Source: JAKAGZ01 sp963772675
GTDB lineage: Bacteria; Bacteroidota; Ignavibacteria; Ignavibacteriales; Ignavibacteriaceae
Direction: 5' to 3'
Length of the DNA stretch: 64,000 nucleotides
NCBI GenBank assembly: GCA_963772675.1
Contig: CAVYYF010000003.1
Coordinates: forward strand, 1 to 64,000
A program made the translations under genes and the position numbers. Of this stretch, positions 1 to 9,831 are shown piece by piece; position 1 is the stretch's first letter; the number at the start of each line of letters is the position of its first letter. The notes beneath the pieces were generated by a model that ran no database searches, was not told where the DNA came from, and worked only from the letters and a program-made list of their open reading frames with translations.

Positions 1-211
1 TAACCTTTATATCTACAAGTTTTATGCCTTCCGCTTTTAACAGAAATGTTCACTTTCAATGAATGGTAAAGGGAATGTTTTTGATAGACCTTATAAAATT
101 GTCCGTTTTTAAGTGATTGTGTCTGTCAGTGGACGTATAAAAATATTTATAAAGTAATGATGAAGCGAGATAAAATTAGATTAGATTGTTTACGATATTA
201 AATGATTTGAT

Positions 212-985
212 CTATCTTATATTATAATAATTAGTATCTATTGGTACTGTGCCTTCATCGTTTAAAGCTAAAAATGGTTGTTTTATTTTTACTATCCAGT
301 AATGATATTCGGAACAATTTGGACTAGAATTATTAGCACCGTTATAGTAATAATAATACCTAAATTTGTCCTCAGATTTCAAAATAATATAACTGTATCC
401 TCCGAAAAATCCACCTGCATCTAAATATGCAAATTCTGATGTATTTTGAAATTTAGTAAGCAGTGCAAGTGTATTGATGGGTTCCAACGATTTAATAGAA
501 AAGCCTTCGGGCGTTCCATTTCTAGTAGAAAACGTGACTGATAAATGATATTGATTAAAAAGTTGATCTGATTTTTTAACACCAGTATAGGTGATTCCAT
601 TTCTCCAATTATTTATCCAGGATTTATTTGTATCAACATATACATAAAATTGAAATAGATTTGATGTATTATATGTATGTGTGGATTTTGCACATTCAAA
701 AAATGAGTCATTTAACTTATAACTATTATTATATATATAAATTAAATCATTGTAATAAGACATAATTGAATCTTTATTTAATTCAACCTGGTTTACTCTT
801 TTGTAAGGGTCTTTTATAACTTTACCAAATTCAATATAGGCAGCATCTTTATAATAAAGATATTTTGTCGAATCATTTAAAGGGACTAAATTACTTGAAG
901 AATATTTTGAGGCTGGAACACTTCCAACATTATTTGTGCAGGAGTTAAATATTATTAATATAAATAAACAAAAGAGATATTTCAT
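212..985 (-). CDS. Predicted lipoprotein of unknown function
   Basis: The 257-residue product starts with a hydrophobic lipoprotein signal (residues 2-15) and a plausible lipobox ending in Cys16 (IIFNSC), so it is probably lipid-anchored in the periplasm or outer membrane. The start is supported by a purine-rich AAGGGG ribosome-binding site about 9 bases upstream. The rest is rich in Tyr, Asn and Ser and shows no domain I recognise. It lies about 90 bases downstream of the zinc-ribbon gene on the same strand and could be its operon neighbour. I assign no function. Confidence 0.7.
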   Translation of the reverse strand: MKYLFCLFILIIFNSCTNNVGSVPASKYSSSNLVPLNDSTKYLYYKDAAYIEFGKVIKDPYKRVNQVELNKDSIMSYYNDLIYIYNNSYKLNDSFFECAKSTHTYNTSNLFQFYVYVDTNKSWINNWRNGITYTGVKKSDQLFNQYHLSVTFSTRNGTPEGFSIKSLEPINTLALLTKFQNTSEFAYLDAGGFFGGYSYIILKSEDKFRYYYYYNGANNSSPNCSEYHYWIVKIKQPFLALNDEGTVPIDTNYYNIR

Positions 986-1078
986 AATTCTTCCCCTTCT
1001 CTTTAGAATTATTTTACATATAACGCACTTGTCTTTTAATGTTGAAATATTGCAATGAATTACATAAATACAATTAAT

Positions 1079-1318
1079 CTAATTTACTTCACTTCCGCAA
1101 TACCTGCATTTTTTTGCTTCTTTAGGTATAATGGAATAACATTCTTGACATCTTTTCCCGGCTGTTAAAGATACAATTATTGCCAGCGGACCAAAGACTA
1201 TTCCGAGAAAAAACCACGCCAAAGGCGAGCCGCCTCTCTTTTCTGCAATGAAAATACAAGCTACAGCCGAAATGATATTTATGATTGTAATAAATGAATA
1301 GGTAGTAAAGAATTGCAT
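1079..1318 (-). CDS. Small membrane protein with C-terminal zinc ribbon
   Basis: The 79-residue product has two predicted membrane segments (about residues 8-26 and 33-53). A C-terminal zinc-ribbon-like tail follows with Cys57-x2-Cys60 and Cys71-x2-Cys74. Short proteins of this form are common and uncharacterised. The start lies only 14 bases after the stop of the secreted Asp-box repeat gene, so the two are probably co-transcribed. The cysteine pairs and hydrophobic segments are seen directly. The zinc binding is inferred. Confidence 0.65.
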   Translation of the reverse strand: MQFFTTYSFITIINIISAVACIFIAEKRGGSPLAWFFLGIVFGPLAIIVSLTAGKRCQECYSIIPKEAKKCRYCGSEVN

Positions 1319-1332
1319 AATTGCTTAATTAA

Positions 1333-3468
1333 TTATTTTAATAACACTAGCTTTTTTGTACTAACAAAACTTTCTGCTTCTATTCTGTAAAAATAAACTC
1401 CACTTGATAAATTGCTTCCATTAAATTCAACCTCATAATTGCCAGCCGGCTTTTCTTCATTTACCAAAGTTGCTACTTCTCTGCCAAGAATATCATAGAC
1501 CTTCAGAGTTACAAATGATGACCGGGGAATTGAGTAGTCTATTCTAGTTGAGGGGTTAAATGGGTTAGGATAATTCTGAAAAAGCTTGTAGCTAACTATG
1601 TTATCTTTGGGTATAGTAGTCGGATTATCCGCTCTAATCCTCAACAGAGATCCTCCACTACCTGTTATAAAGAAATAATTTTCAGCATAGGAAACAGAAT
1701 TAAAACCCTGTGATAAATTCTTCTGTAATTCCCAATTTTTACCTCCGTCTCTTGTAATTAGAAAATTGCTGTTATTACCAACAACCACACCATTTAAGCT
1801 ATCGGCAAATGCAACTGAAGTTAACGTATTGTATTGCCCTAGATCATATGAACTTAGATCAATCCTCTGCCAACTTTGCCCCTGATTATTTGTTTGTAAC
1901 AGAGTTCCATTTTCACCGGTTATATAACCGCAATTATTATCAAGGAAATAGACATATTCTAATATTTCACTGGTTCCGCTATTTTCTTCATTCCAGGTAA
2001 CTCCCTGATCAGTAGAATGAAGAATTACCCCGTTGTAACCGACTGCAAACCAATTATCTTTATCCGCATAAGTAACAGATAACAGTTGCTGAGAATTATT
2101 CGGGATGGCAGACCACTTATCTCCTCCATTTGTCGTTCTTAAAAAATATTCCTTATTATTGTCAGTTTTATTTCCTATAATTAGTCCAAAATCCTTGTCA
2201 TATAAGCAAACATCCCACAAATAGATAAACATATTTGCATACTGGTATTTCCATGAAATTCCACCATCTGATGTATTAATAATCTGCGGATTGTTATATT
2301 CATTACGACCAATAATAGTCCCAAAATTTTTATTTATAAAGGAAATTTTTGTGCCCAATATATCAAATGAATTGTTTTGCCAGTTATTTCCCCCGTCAGA
2401 TGTTTTTAACAAGCCACTTCCTGATGCAATAAATATATTATTTGAATCAACTGCCTGAATTTCAATTCCACCTAAATCCTTATTCAGGAAAGGAATCCAA
2501 GAATTTCCTTTATCGTTAGATTCATAACAAATATTTCCTATTCCGTAAATTAACTGATCATCAATCTGTACAATACGATCAATATTACCAGGGACATTAG
2601 ATATTGACCAATTATTTCCGGCATCAGTTGATTTTAGAGGCCCACGAGTTCCCAGCACAAAACAAATATTACTATCGACATATGAAACATCATTTAAATA
2701 GACATTAACATCAGAATAAATATATTTTTGATTCCAGTTTATTCCACTATCAGTAGTTTTCATAATTTTATCAGTACAGTCACCAAATTGATCAAAGTCA
2801 GTAATTATAGCAATTCCATTCTCTTCATCATGAAAAACAGTTTTGATCAAATATTGATTAATAAAATGATAAAATGAAAACCAAGTCTTACCAGTATCTT
2901 TTGAACATAATATTCTACTATCTAAGATAGGGTTTGCGTGTGTGGAATAATCCGCGCTATGCGCTGTAATAAAAATATTATTATTTAGCTTTTGGATGGC
3001 CGCAAGATCATAACTATATCCAAGTTGAATCTTTTGCCAATTTTCACCGGAATCAATACTTTTATAAATTATACCATCTTCACAAGTAATTATTAAATCT
3101 GTTTGGTTTAGCTTTGCTATGTCGTATGCCCGGACATCAAGATTATATATGCTCCACGTCTTGCCACTATCCGCAGATTTTAGAACACAATTATTAGCTA
3201 AAATTATTTTAATATTTTCATCCATTTCAATTAATTTAATATTCCAACTTGAACCTTCATTTAATGAATAAGATGTCCATGTTTTTCCACTATCGGAACT
3301 TTTTGAAAACAATGTCCCAGCTACAATATCAATCCTTTTTCCATCTTGAGTATAGATATCAACTAAGTTATCCCTTGGTATTCCACTTAACCATCTTATA
3401 GGTGTTTGTGCTAGTAAAGGTAAATTAAAACTAATAAAAATGGCCAAAATGACTTGTATTCTTTTCAT
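1333..3468 (-). CDS. Secreted BNR/Asp-box (YCF48-like) repeat protein with T9SS sorting domain
   Basis: The 711-residue product has a signal peptide (about 1-20, cleavage near LLAQ). About thirteen copies of the Asp-box motif follow (for example SSDSGKTW, SADSGKTW, TSDGGNNW), spaced about 40-50 residues apart, as in sialidase-like or photosynthesis-factor (YCF48) beta-propellers. The last 85 or so residues form a type IX secretion system type A sorting domain (YPNPFNPSTRIDYSIP, then YDILGREV and SGVYFYRIEA). The protein is therefore predicted to be exported by the T9SS and anchored at or released from the cell surface. No catalytic residues of sialidases were identified, so an adhesion or binding role is as likely as an enzymatic one. 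Confidence 0.85.
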   Translation of the reverse strand: MKRIQVILAIFISFNLPLLAQTPIRWLSGIPRDNLVDIYTQDGKRIDIVAGTLFSKSSDSGKTWTSYSLNEGSSWNIKLIEMDENIKIILANNCVLKSADSGKTWSIYNLDVRAYDIAKLNQTDLIITCEDGIIYKSIDSGENWQKIQLGYSYDLAAIQKLNNNIFITAHSADYSTHANPILDSRILCSKDTGKTWFSFYHFINQYLIKTVFHDEENGIAIITDFDQFGDCTDKIMKTTDSGINWNQKYIYSDVNVYLNDVSYVDSNICFVLGTRGPLKSTDAGNNWSISNVPGNIDRIVQIDDQLIYGIGNICYESNDKGNSWIPFLNKDLGGIEIQAVDSNNIFIASGSGLLKTSDGGNNWQNNSFDILGTKISFINKNFGTIIGRNEYNNPQIINTSDGGISWKYQYANMFIYLWDVCLYDKDFGLIIGNKTDNNKEYFLRTTNGGDKWSAIPNNSQQLLSVTYADKDNWFAVGYNGVILHSTDQGVTWNEENSGTSEILEYVYFLDNNCGYITGENGTLLQTNNQGQSWQRIDLSSYDLGQYNTLTSVAFADSLNGVVVGNNSNFLITRDGGKNWELQKNLSQGFNSVSYAENYFFITGSGGSLLRIRADNPTTIPKDNIVSYKLFQNYPNPFNPSTRIDYSIPRSSFVTLKVYDILGREVATLVNEEKPAGNYEVEFNGSNLSSGVYFYRIEAESFVSTKKLVLLK

Positions 3469-3659
3469 CTTACCCCTTAATAATTCATATTAGAATTTTA
3501 ATAAATATCTTTACATAATAGTTAACTCTGTCCCGGTAATTATATTTCATAAACTAGATCCCCGATTGATAGTAATGTGGGAATTATTTCCCCTTCAAAC
3601 AAACTTAATTAAACCCTTTTATTTAATCAATTGAGAAATTACTGTTTGATTATTTGTAC

Positions 3660-4133
3660 TTATTCTTTGGAAAACTCAAAAATAACAGGATCTGCAATTC
3701 TTTTATAATCATTTACACTCATTATAATAGAATGAGTTAAAGAACCGGCATTAAAAGCAATTTTATCATTTGCTATTACAGAGTTATCAACATATAATTT
3801 GAATGGTAGCATAGGCTTTCCAAAGGGCGGGACAGAGCCCGGAACCAGGCCGGTTAAATCCTTTAGCTCATCTACAGAAGCAAATCTTGTATTCTTCGCC
3901 TTAAAAAATTTCTTAATCTTTTTTGTATCTATCCTGCGGGACGCACTAATAACGAGTAAAACAAATTCTTCTTCAATTTTCATTAAAATTGCTTTACCGC
4001 CTATTGAAATATCTTCTCCCCTCGCCTTTGCTGATTCTTCCGATGTATAAGTTTCAATATGATGAACTGATTTGAAGCTAATTTCATTCGCTTCTAACAA
4101 ATTTATTATCTCTTCGTATATACTCATTTCCAA
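3660..4133 (-). CDS. YbaK/EbsC-family aminoacyl-tRNA deacylase
   Basis: The 157-residue single-domain protein matches the YbaK/ProX family, which hydrolyses mischarged aminoacyl-tRNAs (Cys-tRNAPro, Ala-tRNAPro and relatives) in trans. Visible family features are the conserved lysine in GGKAILMK, the central VPGSVPPFG loop and the C-terminal FNAGSLTHSI segment. Two starts are possible, MEMSIYEE or MSIYEE two codons later. It follows the alpha-glucuronidase gene by 26 bases on the same strand, which suggests read-through transcription rather than shared function. Which tRNA is edited cannot be told from sequence. Confidence 0.8.
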   Translation of the reverse strand: MEMSIYEEIINLLEANEISFKSVHHIETYTSEESAKARGEDISIGGKAILMKIEEEFVLLVISASRRIDTKKIKKFFKAKNTRFASVDELKDLTGLVPGSVPPFGKPMLPFKLYVDNSVIANDKIAFNAGSLTHSIIMSVNDYKRIADPVIFEFSKE

Positions 4134-4159
4134 ATTCCGGTTTCCCTTCTCCGGTCTCC

Positions 4160-6340
4160 TTATTTCATTACCGGAGGAGCTTTTAATATTCCCGGTGCAT
4201 AAGGAAAATACAGACTTTCATAATAAGCAAGAGTTTTATCCGGCTTTTCATAGCCTGCAGGTATTGGCAAATGTGAACAGGTCTGGAAATAAAGTACGCA
4301 CGCATTTCTCCACCAGACAGCTTCTTTCACCTGGATATTTAAAAGCATTCGCACTGCGTTAAATTCTTCACCATCAATTTTCCCTTTTAACAAGTTCCAG
4401 GTTTTCTGAATCGATCTTATACTATCGACTCCTTCATAATAATGATAGCACAGTTCATTCCACAAGGTTCTACCGGATTTCATTTTATAATTCCAGGGCA
4501 GGTGATGAAACCATAAAAGAAATTTGTCCGGGCAGGTTTTTAATGAAGCAAATTCATCAGCAACCGGTTTGTGATATTGAGCTACAGCATCGCTTCCTGT
4601 TTTTGTTCTGTCAAAACCTATCCCGGTGCTGTCGGCCCTGTTGTAATAAACAGGTGTCCATTCAGGTCGCCCTCTGTGACTATCCCACGGAGCCGGACCG
4701 TAGTGAGAATCCCATCCCATCTGGTGAGCAAGGCCGAGCGGTGTCATATAATTCACAACGTCTTCTCTTGATTGCATCATTATTCCTTTTATCGGCTTGA
4801 TAACACTTTCATCATTTGAGAAAGTCATTCTTATCCATTCATCCGCGATTTGTGCGGATGTAAGATCGTGATTCCAGGCAAGTCTGCCAAAAGCATACCA
4901 GTTAGCCTGTCCAAAAGGATGACCTGTCCAGTTTCTGTCGGTTCCGATATTTGCAACTCCGGCAATTCCTGTCAAAGAATGATTCTCAAGAGAACCGTCA
5001 ACTACTTTTGCAACAGTTGATCCTTTCCCTTTTTCGTAAGTATCCGATTCAAGAAACTCTTTCCACATCGGCGCAAGGTAAACAAGAGATGTTCCCTGCC
5101 CGAGATATTCCATCGTTATCTGTAATTCGGCCATCATATTTGTGTGGGGCATTCCTCCGAACAAAGGATGAAAAGGTTCGCGCGGTTGAAAATCAAGCGG
5201 ACCATTTTTAGCCTGTATCAAAACATTATCTCTGAACTTTCCGTCAAGCGGTTTAAATTCATCATAAGCCTGCTTGATGCGGTCTTCAGGTTTTGTTGCA
5301 TAAACAAAAGCGCGCCACATTACAATTCCCCCATAAGGTTTTAAAGCATCGGCCAACATATTTGCTCCGTCTGCATGCGTGCGTCCGAAATCCTGCGGGC
5401 CGGGCTGTCCTTCGGAATTTGCCTTAACGAGAAAGCCGCCAAAGTCGGGAATTAAAGAATAAATTTCTTTTACTTTGTCCTTCCACCATTGTTTTACTTT
5501 CGGATCAAGCGGATCAGCAGTTTTTAAACTATCAAGAACCATCGGTGAACTAAAGTTTGCCGATATGTAAACTTTAATACCATAAGGACGAAAAACATCT
5601 GCAATCGCTGCAACTTTAACAAGATATCTATGAGTTAAAATTGTAGGATCTGCATTTACGTTATTTAATGCGGCACCGTTAATTCCAATTGAAGCATTCG
5701 CACGCGCATAGTCTCTATACTGCGGAATTATATAATCCGGCAGCCTGTGCCAGTCCCAAATGGAAAAACCTGCATAGTTCCTTTCAGATATTCTGTTGAG
5801 GTTATCCCAGTGATCGAGCATTCTTATTTTTATTTTGGGATAAGAAACTATATCGAGATTTGTAATCTTCCGGTTAGTCTGGAGCAATCTTAGAAATCCA
5901 AAAACACCATACAGCACTCCAATGTCAGTATTTGCAGTAATTACAGTTGCTTTCTTTCCATTAATTTTTGTACTTAAAATTAAATATCCCTCTGAACCGA
6001 TTGTTTTTAATTTATCTTTCAAATCTATAGTTGAAAGGTGCGAAGTATTTGTGTATGTGCCTATTAGCAAAGAACCATCATCTTTTACTTCCTTTATATT
6101 TGGGATTTTAATTCCCAATAATCCATCCAATCCTAACTGCAATTCATACTTTGCTGCTTTAATTGTAGGAGAATCGCCTTCAATAATCCAGCCTTTAATT
6201 ATTTGTTTATACTCACTTATAAGTTTTTTATTAGATATTAAATCGTATTTGAGCCAGAGCCTGTAGCCATCATCTGCAAAGGAATTATTTATAAATAGTG
6301 GAAAGGCAAAAAGTAAGAGAGTAAATAATAGTTTTTTCAT
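4160..6340 (-). CDS. aguA: Alpha-glucuronidase, glycoside hydrolase family 67
   Basis: The 726-residue enzyme carries a signal peptide (about 1-22, ending FADD). It matches GH67, which removes (4-O-methyl)glucuronic acid from the non-reducing ends of glucuronoxylo-oligosaccharides. Expected catalytic residues are visible: the acid Glu310 in VKANSEGQPGP, Asp383 in KNGPLDFQPREP and Glu411 in QITMEYLG, by analogy with Glu292, Asp365 and Glu393 of the Cellvibrio enzyme. Length is normal for the family. The upstream neighbour on the same strand is a secreted esterase-like hydrolase, so the two probably form a xylan side-chain removal unit. An inverted repeat of 13-bp arms lies in the 254-base gap between them and may be a control site. 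Confidence 0.95.
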   Translation of the reverse strand: MKKLLFTLLLFAFPLFINNSFADDGYRLWLKYDLISNKKLISEYKQIIKGWIIEGDSPTIKAAKYELQLGLDGLLGIKIPNIKEVKDDGSLLIGTYTNTSHLSTIDLKDKLKTIGSEGYLILSTKINGKKATVITANTDIGVLYGVFGFLRLLQTNRKITNLDIVSYPKIKIRMLDHWDNLNRISERNYAGFSIWDWHRLPDYIIPQYRDYARANASIGINGAALNNVNADPTILTHRYLVKVAAIADVFRPYGIKVYISANFSSPMVLDSLKTADPLDPKVKQWWKDKVKEIYSLIPDFGGFLVKANSEGQPGPQDFGRTHADGANMLADALKPYGGIVMWRAFVYATKPEDRIKQAYDEFKPLDGKFRDNVLIQAKNGPLDFQPREPFHPLFGGMPHTNMMAELQITMEYLGQGTSLVYLAPMWKEFLESDTYEKGKGSTVAKVVDGSLENHSLTGIAGVANIGTDRNWTGHPFGQANWYAFGRLAWNHDLTSAQIADEWIRMTFSNDESVIKPIKGIMMQSREDVVNYMTPLGLAHQMGWDSHYGPAPWDSHRGRPEWTPVYYNRADSTGIGFDRTKTGSDAVAQYHKPVADEFASLKTCPDKFLLWFHHLPWNYKMKSGRTLWNELCYHYYEGVDSIRSIQKTWNLLKGKIDGEEFNAVRMLLNIQVKEAVWWRNACVLYFQTCSHLPIPAGYEKPDKTLAYYESLYFPYAPGILKAPPVMK

Positions 6341-6486
6341 AACGTTCCCGGATTAGTTTTCCCCAATTTGGGCTTTTTAATGGAAACAGGCAAGGGTTAA
6401 ATCAGCAATCAGTACGCAGATTTCAACCAATTTATTATAAAGATTAAATTGGGTATTCAGCATTCATACTTTAATCATTCCACAGG

Positions 6487-6538
6487 GTTTGCATTTGCAG
6501 CTTCGATTATTAGGAGACTTTTAGTTGCAAATGCAAAC
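6487..6538. repeat. Perfect 13-bp inverted repeat upstream of aguA
   Basis: GTTTGCATTTGCA at 6487-6499 is the exact reverse complement of TGCAAATGCAAAC at 6526-6538, with a 26-base spacer. The element sits about 150 bases before the aguA start and about 57 bases after the esterase stop. It could be a paired operator for a sugar-responsive regulator or a long intercistronic hairpin. There is no T-tract typical of a rho-independent terminator directly after it. Confidence 0.55.
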
Positions 6539-6594
6539 ACATTAATAATTATCCTTTTTTTTAACAGCTTAATAATATTAGCGATCCCTATAGA

Positions 6595-9500
6595 CTAATT
6601 TATTTTCCTTGCAGGAATATCCCGATTGTTGACATGAATCATTACACTCTCAACAACACCTTTTTCATTTTTATTAAATGTCAGCATCAGATCAGCCATA
6701 TCAACAAAATATTCAGTTTCAGAAGCAGGATACAACTGAAATTTTTCATTATCAGGGCTTATACCCATAAGTTTTCCCGATTCCAGGTATATGCTAATCG
6801 CCGTACCTGGCTGTATTTCATATTTTCCCGTTACTGCTTTCAATGCAGACTCGCTTACTTTGGGTAAGTTGCTTACAGTTGTTGTTAAATCGGGTAGTAC
6901 TTCCTGCGCGGACAATTTTTTCTTAGTTCAGTATCTCCTGTTTCAAGGTATTTATCACTTATTTGCCAGTCGTAATTAAAAACACCGCGGGCTATTATAA
7001 GTTTATCTGAGGGAAAACCAAGTCTACTGTTACCAATGCTTCCATCATTAATAAAGAAATCATAATCTTGGTTTACGGAATTATAAAAATACATTCCGGC
7101 TGCTGATGTTGCCCCGATAACAGTAATATATCTTTCCCTATTTAGCGGATGGGGATAAACCATCTGCACACACGCATCCTTAGCTTCAAAGGTTCTTCCT
7201 GTAATTACAATTTTATCAGGGGAAATTTTTAATGGAATTTTATTGCCAAGTTTTTTTGTAATTAAATTTGCACTCGCATCACCATAAAGAATAAGCGAAT
7301 ATTTCTGCATATCACTTTCGCTTAATTCCGTATCAAGGAAAACGCGGGGTTCATACTTTTGCCAGTTTTTCCAATATTTTATGAAATCATTTGCTTTTAT
7401 CCGGCACAATTTATTCATCAGGGTATCTTTTGATGAAGTACCAATAACAACAGCAAATGGCGTTGTTGTTACGTGAGATATTGGACCTTCTATTTCAGGA
7501 TTCTTATAAATTGATGCAGGTTTATAATTTTTAGCAAACAGAGCTATTTTACCGTCTTTGACTTCGACCCCTCTAATATCATTTACATTCCAGATGACAG
7601 TTACTTTTTCATTCGGATTTATTAACTCTGCCGGAGGTGTTAACTCAACAGCGAGTACATTTTCCGAAGCCAGTCTGATTGTGTTTTTTATTAAAACTTC
7701 AGCTTCAGCTTCAATAAATGAATATGGATTTTCCCGCTGCAATACTTTTACCCAGTTTGAATGAGCAGAATTAAGAACAGCCGCTCTTACACGAACTTTT
7801 TCAGGTGCAGAATTTTTCTTATGCTGCAGAAACCAGGAGATTACCTGGTCAACATAAGGAATTCCTTCGTGGGCATAACCGGGGTACTCGTGGTAGCGAA
7901 TATCATAACCCCACCGCTGAAGCATTCTAACCGCATACCTTGAATTGTTTACATTAACCGATTCATCAATACTGCCGTGTGTTACCAAAACAGGTGTAGT
8001 TAATAAAGCGTCTGCCTGGGCAAAGCTGCTGCTTTTTTCCAGGTTAAAAATTTCACGTTCTGTCATTTTGGAAACTTGATCTTCAGTCATATTTACGTGG
8101 TAATCCCAGCCTCCGTAAACAGGCGCAATAGCCGCAAAAATATCTGTGTGTCTCGTTCCAACATACCAGGTTCCGCCGCCGCCCATCGATTCGCCTTTCA
8201 AATAAATACGGTCTTCATCAATGTTAAATTTCTCTTTAGCCATCTCAATACATTTTAAAATATCCTTCTCGCCAATTCCTGTGTAACTTGTGTTTCCCGA
8301 CCGTGCGGTTCGATATCAATTACAGGAAATTTATCAACTAAATCCATATGTCTTGATTCAATTGACCACCATTTAACATAAACCGGATTTGCGCCGTAAT
8401 AACCGTGAAGATTTACAACAAGTGGCCATTTTTTTTCGGGATCATAATTCATAGGCAGATATGCACGGCAAAACTGAGGCGTGTTGTCAACTTCATCCCT
8501 GTAAGCCAATCTTACAAATCCATTTTCACGGACGTTTGAATTATTTTTCAATTCTTCATACTCCATCAAAGGAGAGTAAAGTGCACTTATCTGAGATGAA
8601 TCAATTTTTGATAAATCTTTTCCCACTCTGTCGAAGATTAATTCCGAAAGCATAACATGTACAATTTCTTTTGGTGTTACAGGATTTTCGGGTACGCTTG
8701 CTACAAGTTCCTTTGCTGCCTGGATAGCATCACCTTTGTACCAGTATAAATAGGCAGTTACTATTTCTCCTTTATTAGTAATGCTTGTCAGACAAATATC
8801 ATAAACGCCTTCATCCCAATCTTCGGTATTAAATGATACTTCATCACAGCGCTTTACTGTTTTTTCTGCAGCTACTTCCCCACCTGCAGCCCTGACTTTA
8901 ACTGTTACATCTATTTTCTGAATTTCAGGATTGAGAGTTCTATCAGTTTTTACAATAAGCTTATTTTTCTCCGCCATTTTTACAATTGAAGGTGACAATT
9001 GGAAATCCTGTGCAAGTGATAATTTACCGGGTTCAATTAAACGCATCCAGAATCCCCAGGTCCAGCCGCCATCCACCGATTTAAGGATTATTGAATTTTC
9101 ACCTTTAACCATGTCAACTTCAACCTGATTATTTTCACCTATGGTGTAATCGGTTTTATTTGAGTATATAAGTTTGCCATTCACCCAAATTTTGTTACCT
9201 ACATTATTCCCGAATGAAAGAATGACTATACCATCTTTCGCGCGCTGAACATTTTTATAAGCGTAAGCAACCTTGTTACTGTATTCAACATTTTTGAGGA
9301 TATTAAAAAAATTAATATAGTTGTACGGCGATTCATATTTTTTCCATTCAAGGGTGATTCCGTTCGGTAGTTTTTGCGTCATTCCCTCTTTAGGAGAAAT
9401 ATTCGCTTCGCCTCCGTTGCCTGAAAATAATCGGTATCAAAACCTTTTCCATCCGGATTCGGAAATCCACCGATAATCAGCCAATCTCTGAAAAATTCTT

Positions 9501-9624
9501 TTTGAGAAGTTGCCCACGGAAAACGTGTTTCGTCACTTAATGATGTTTGTGCTTTGACAGGAATTAAGTTAAACAATAAAATTCCTAGCAATAATAAATT
9601 TGTAATAACCTGTTTCTTTTGCAT
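6595..9624 (-). CDS. Secreted multidomain esterase/peptidase-like alpha/beta hydrolase (three frameshifts)
   Basis: Joined across three single-base deletions (near 9420, 8300 and 6918), this is one gene of about 1,010 residues. The start at 9624 has a GAGGGAA ribosome-binding site and a signal peptide ending VKAQ. A middle region (IWVNGKLIYS, GENSIILKSVDGG) resembles a PA14/carbohydrate-binding beta-sandwich. The C-terminal half is an S9-like alpha/beta hydrolase with the nucleophile motif GESMGG, an HGSIDESV acid-loop region and the His in YPGYAHEG. The tail (GKYEIQPGTAISIYLESGKL, NRDIPARKI) matches a DUF3471-type domain. Its place next to the GH67 gene suggests a carbohydrate esterase acting on xylan side groups. 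That substrate is inference. Protein similarity continues cleanly across each break, and one break is in an A-run, so sequencing error is likelier than decay. Confidence 0.75.
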
Positions 9625-9726
9625 TTTATTATTTCCCTCTGATAAAAGCATGAATACGATTTAATGATCCGTACTTATGACGCTTTAAAATAACCATGGG
9701 CTGCAATTTACCAAAATAAGTTTGTT

Positions 9727-9785
9727 TTACTGAAATCGTAATGACTCAACAGGATTTGCCATTGAGCTTTCATAGCCTGAAAATA
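9727..9785 (-). pseudogene. 3' stump of a seventh FtsX-type permease
   Basis: Read on the minus strand, this gap encodes QAMKA and, after a one-base shift, SMANPVESLRFQ followed by a stop. It closely matches the C-termini of the six intact permeases (QAIKAANS, NPVKSLRYE). It sits directly downstream of the last intact permease, where a further copy would end. Only about 60 bases can be recognised, so this is a remnant left by deletion, not a gene. Confidence 0.6.
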
Positions 9786-9831
9786 GAATTAAATAGCAGC
9801 TAAATTATTTTTTAACATCTCATTCCCCTTT

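Noticed and set aside
1..211. Possible 3' end of a gene at the left edge
   Set aside because: Short readings such as NLYIYKFYAFRF before a stop exist on the plus strand, but nothing is recognisable and the fragment is too short to support.
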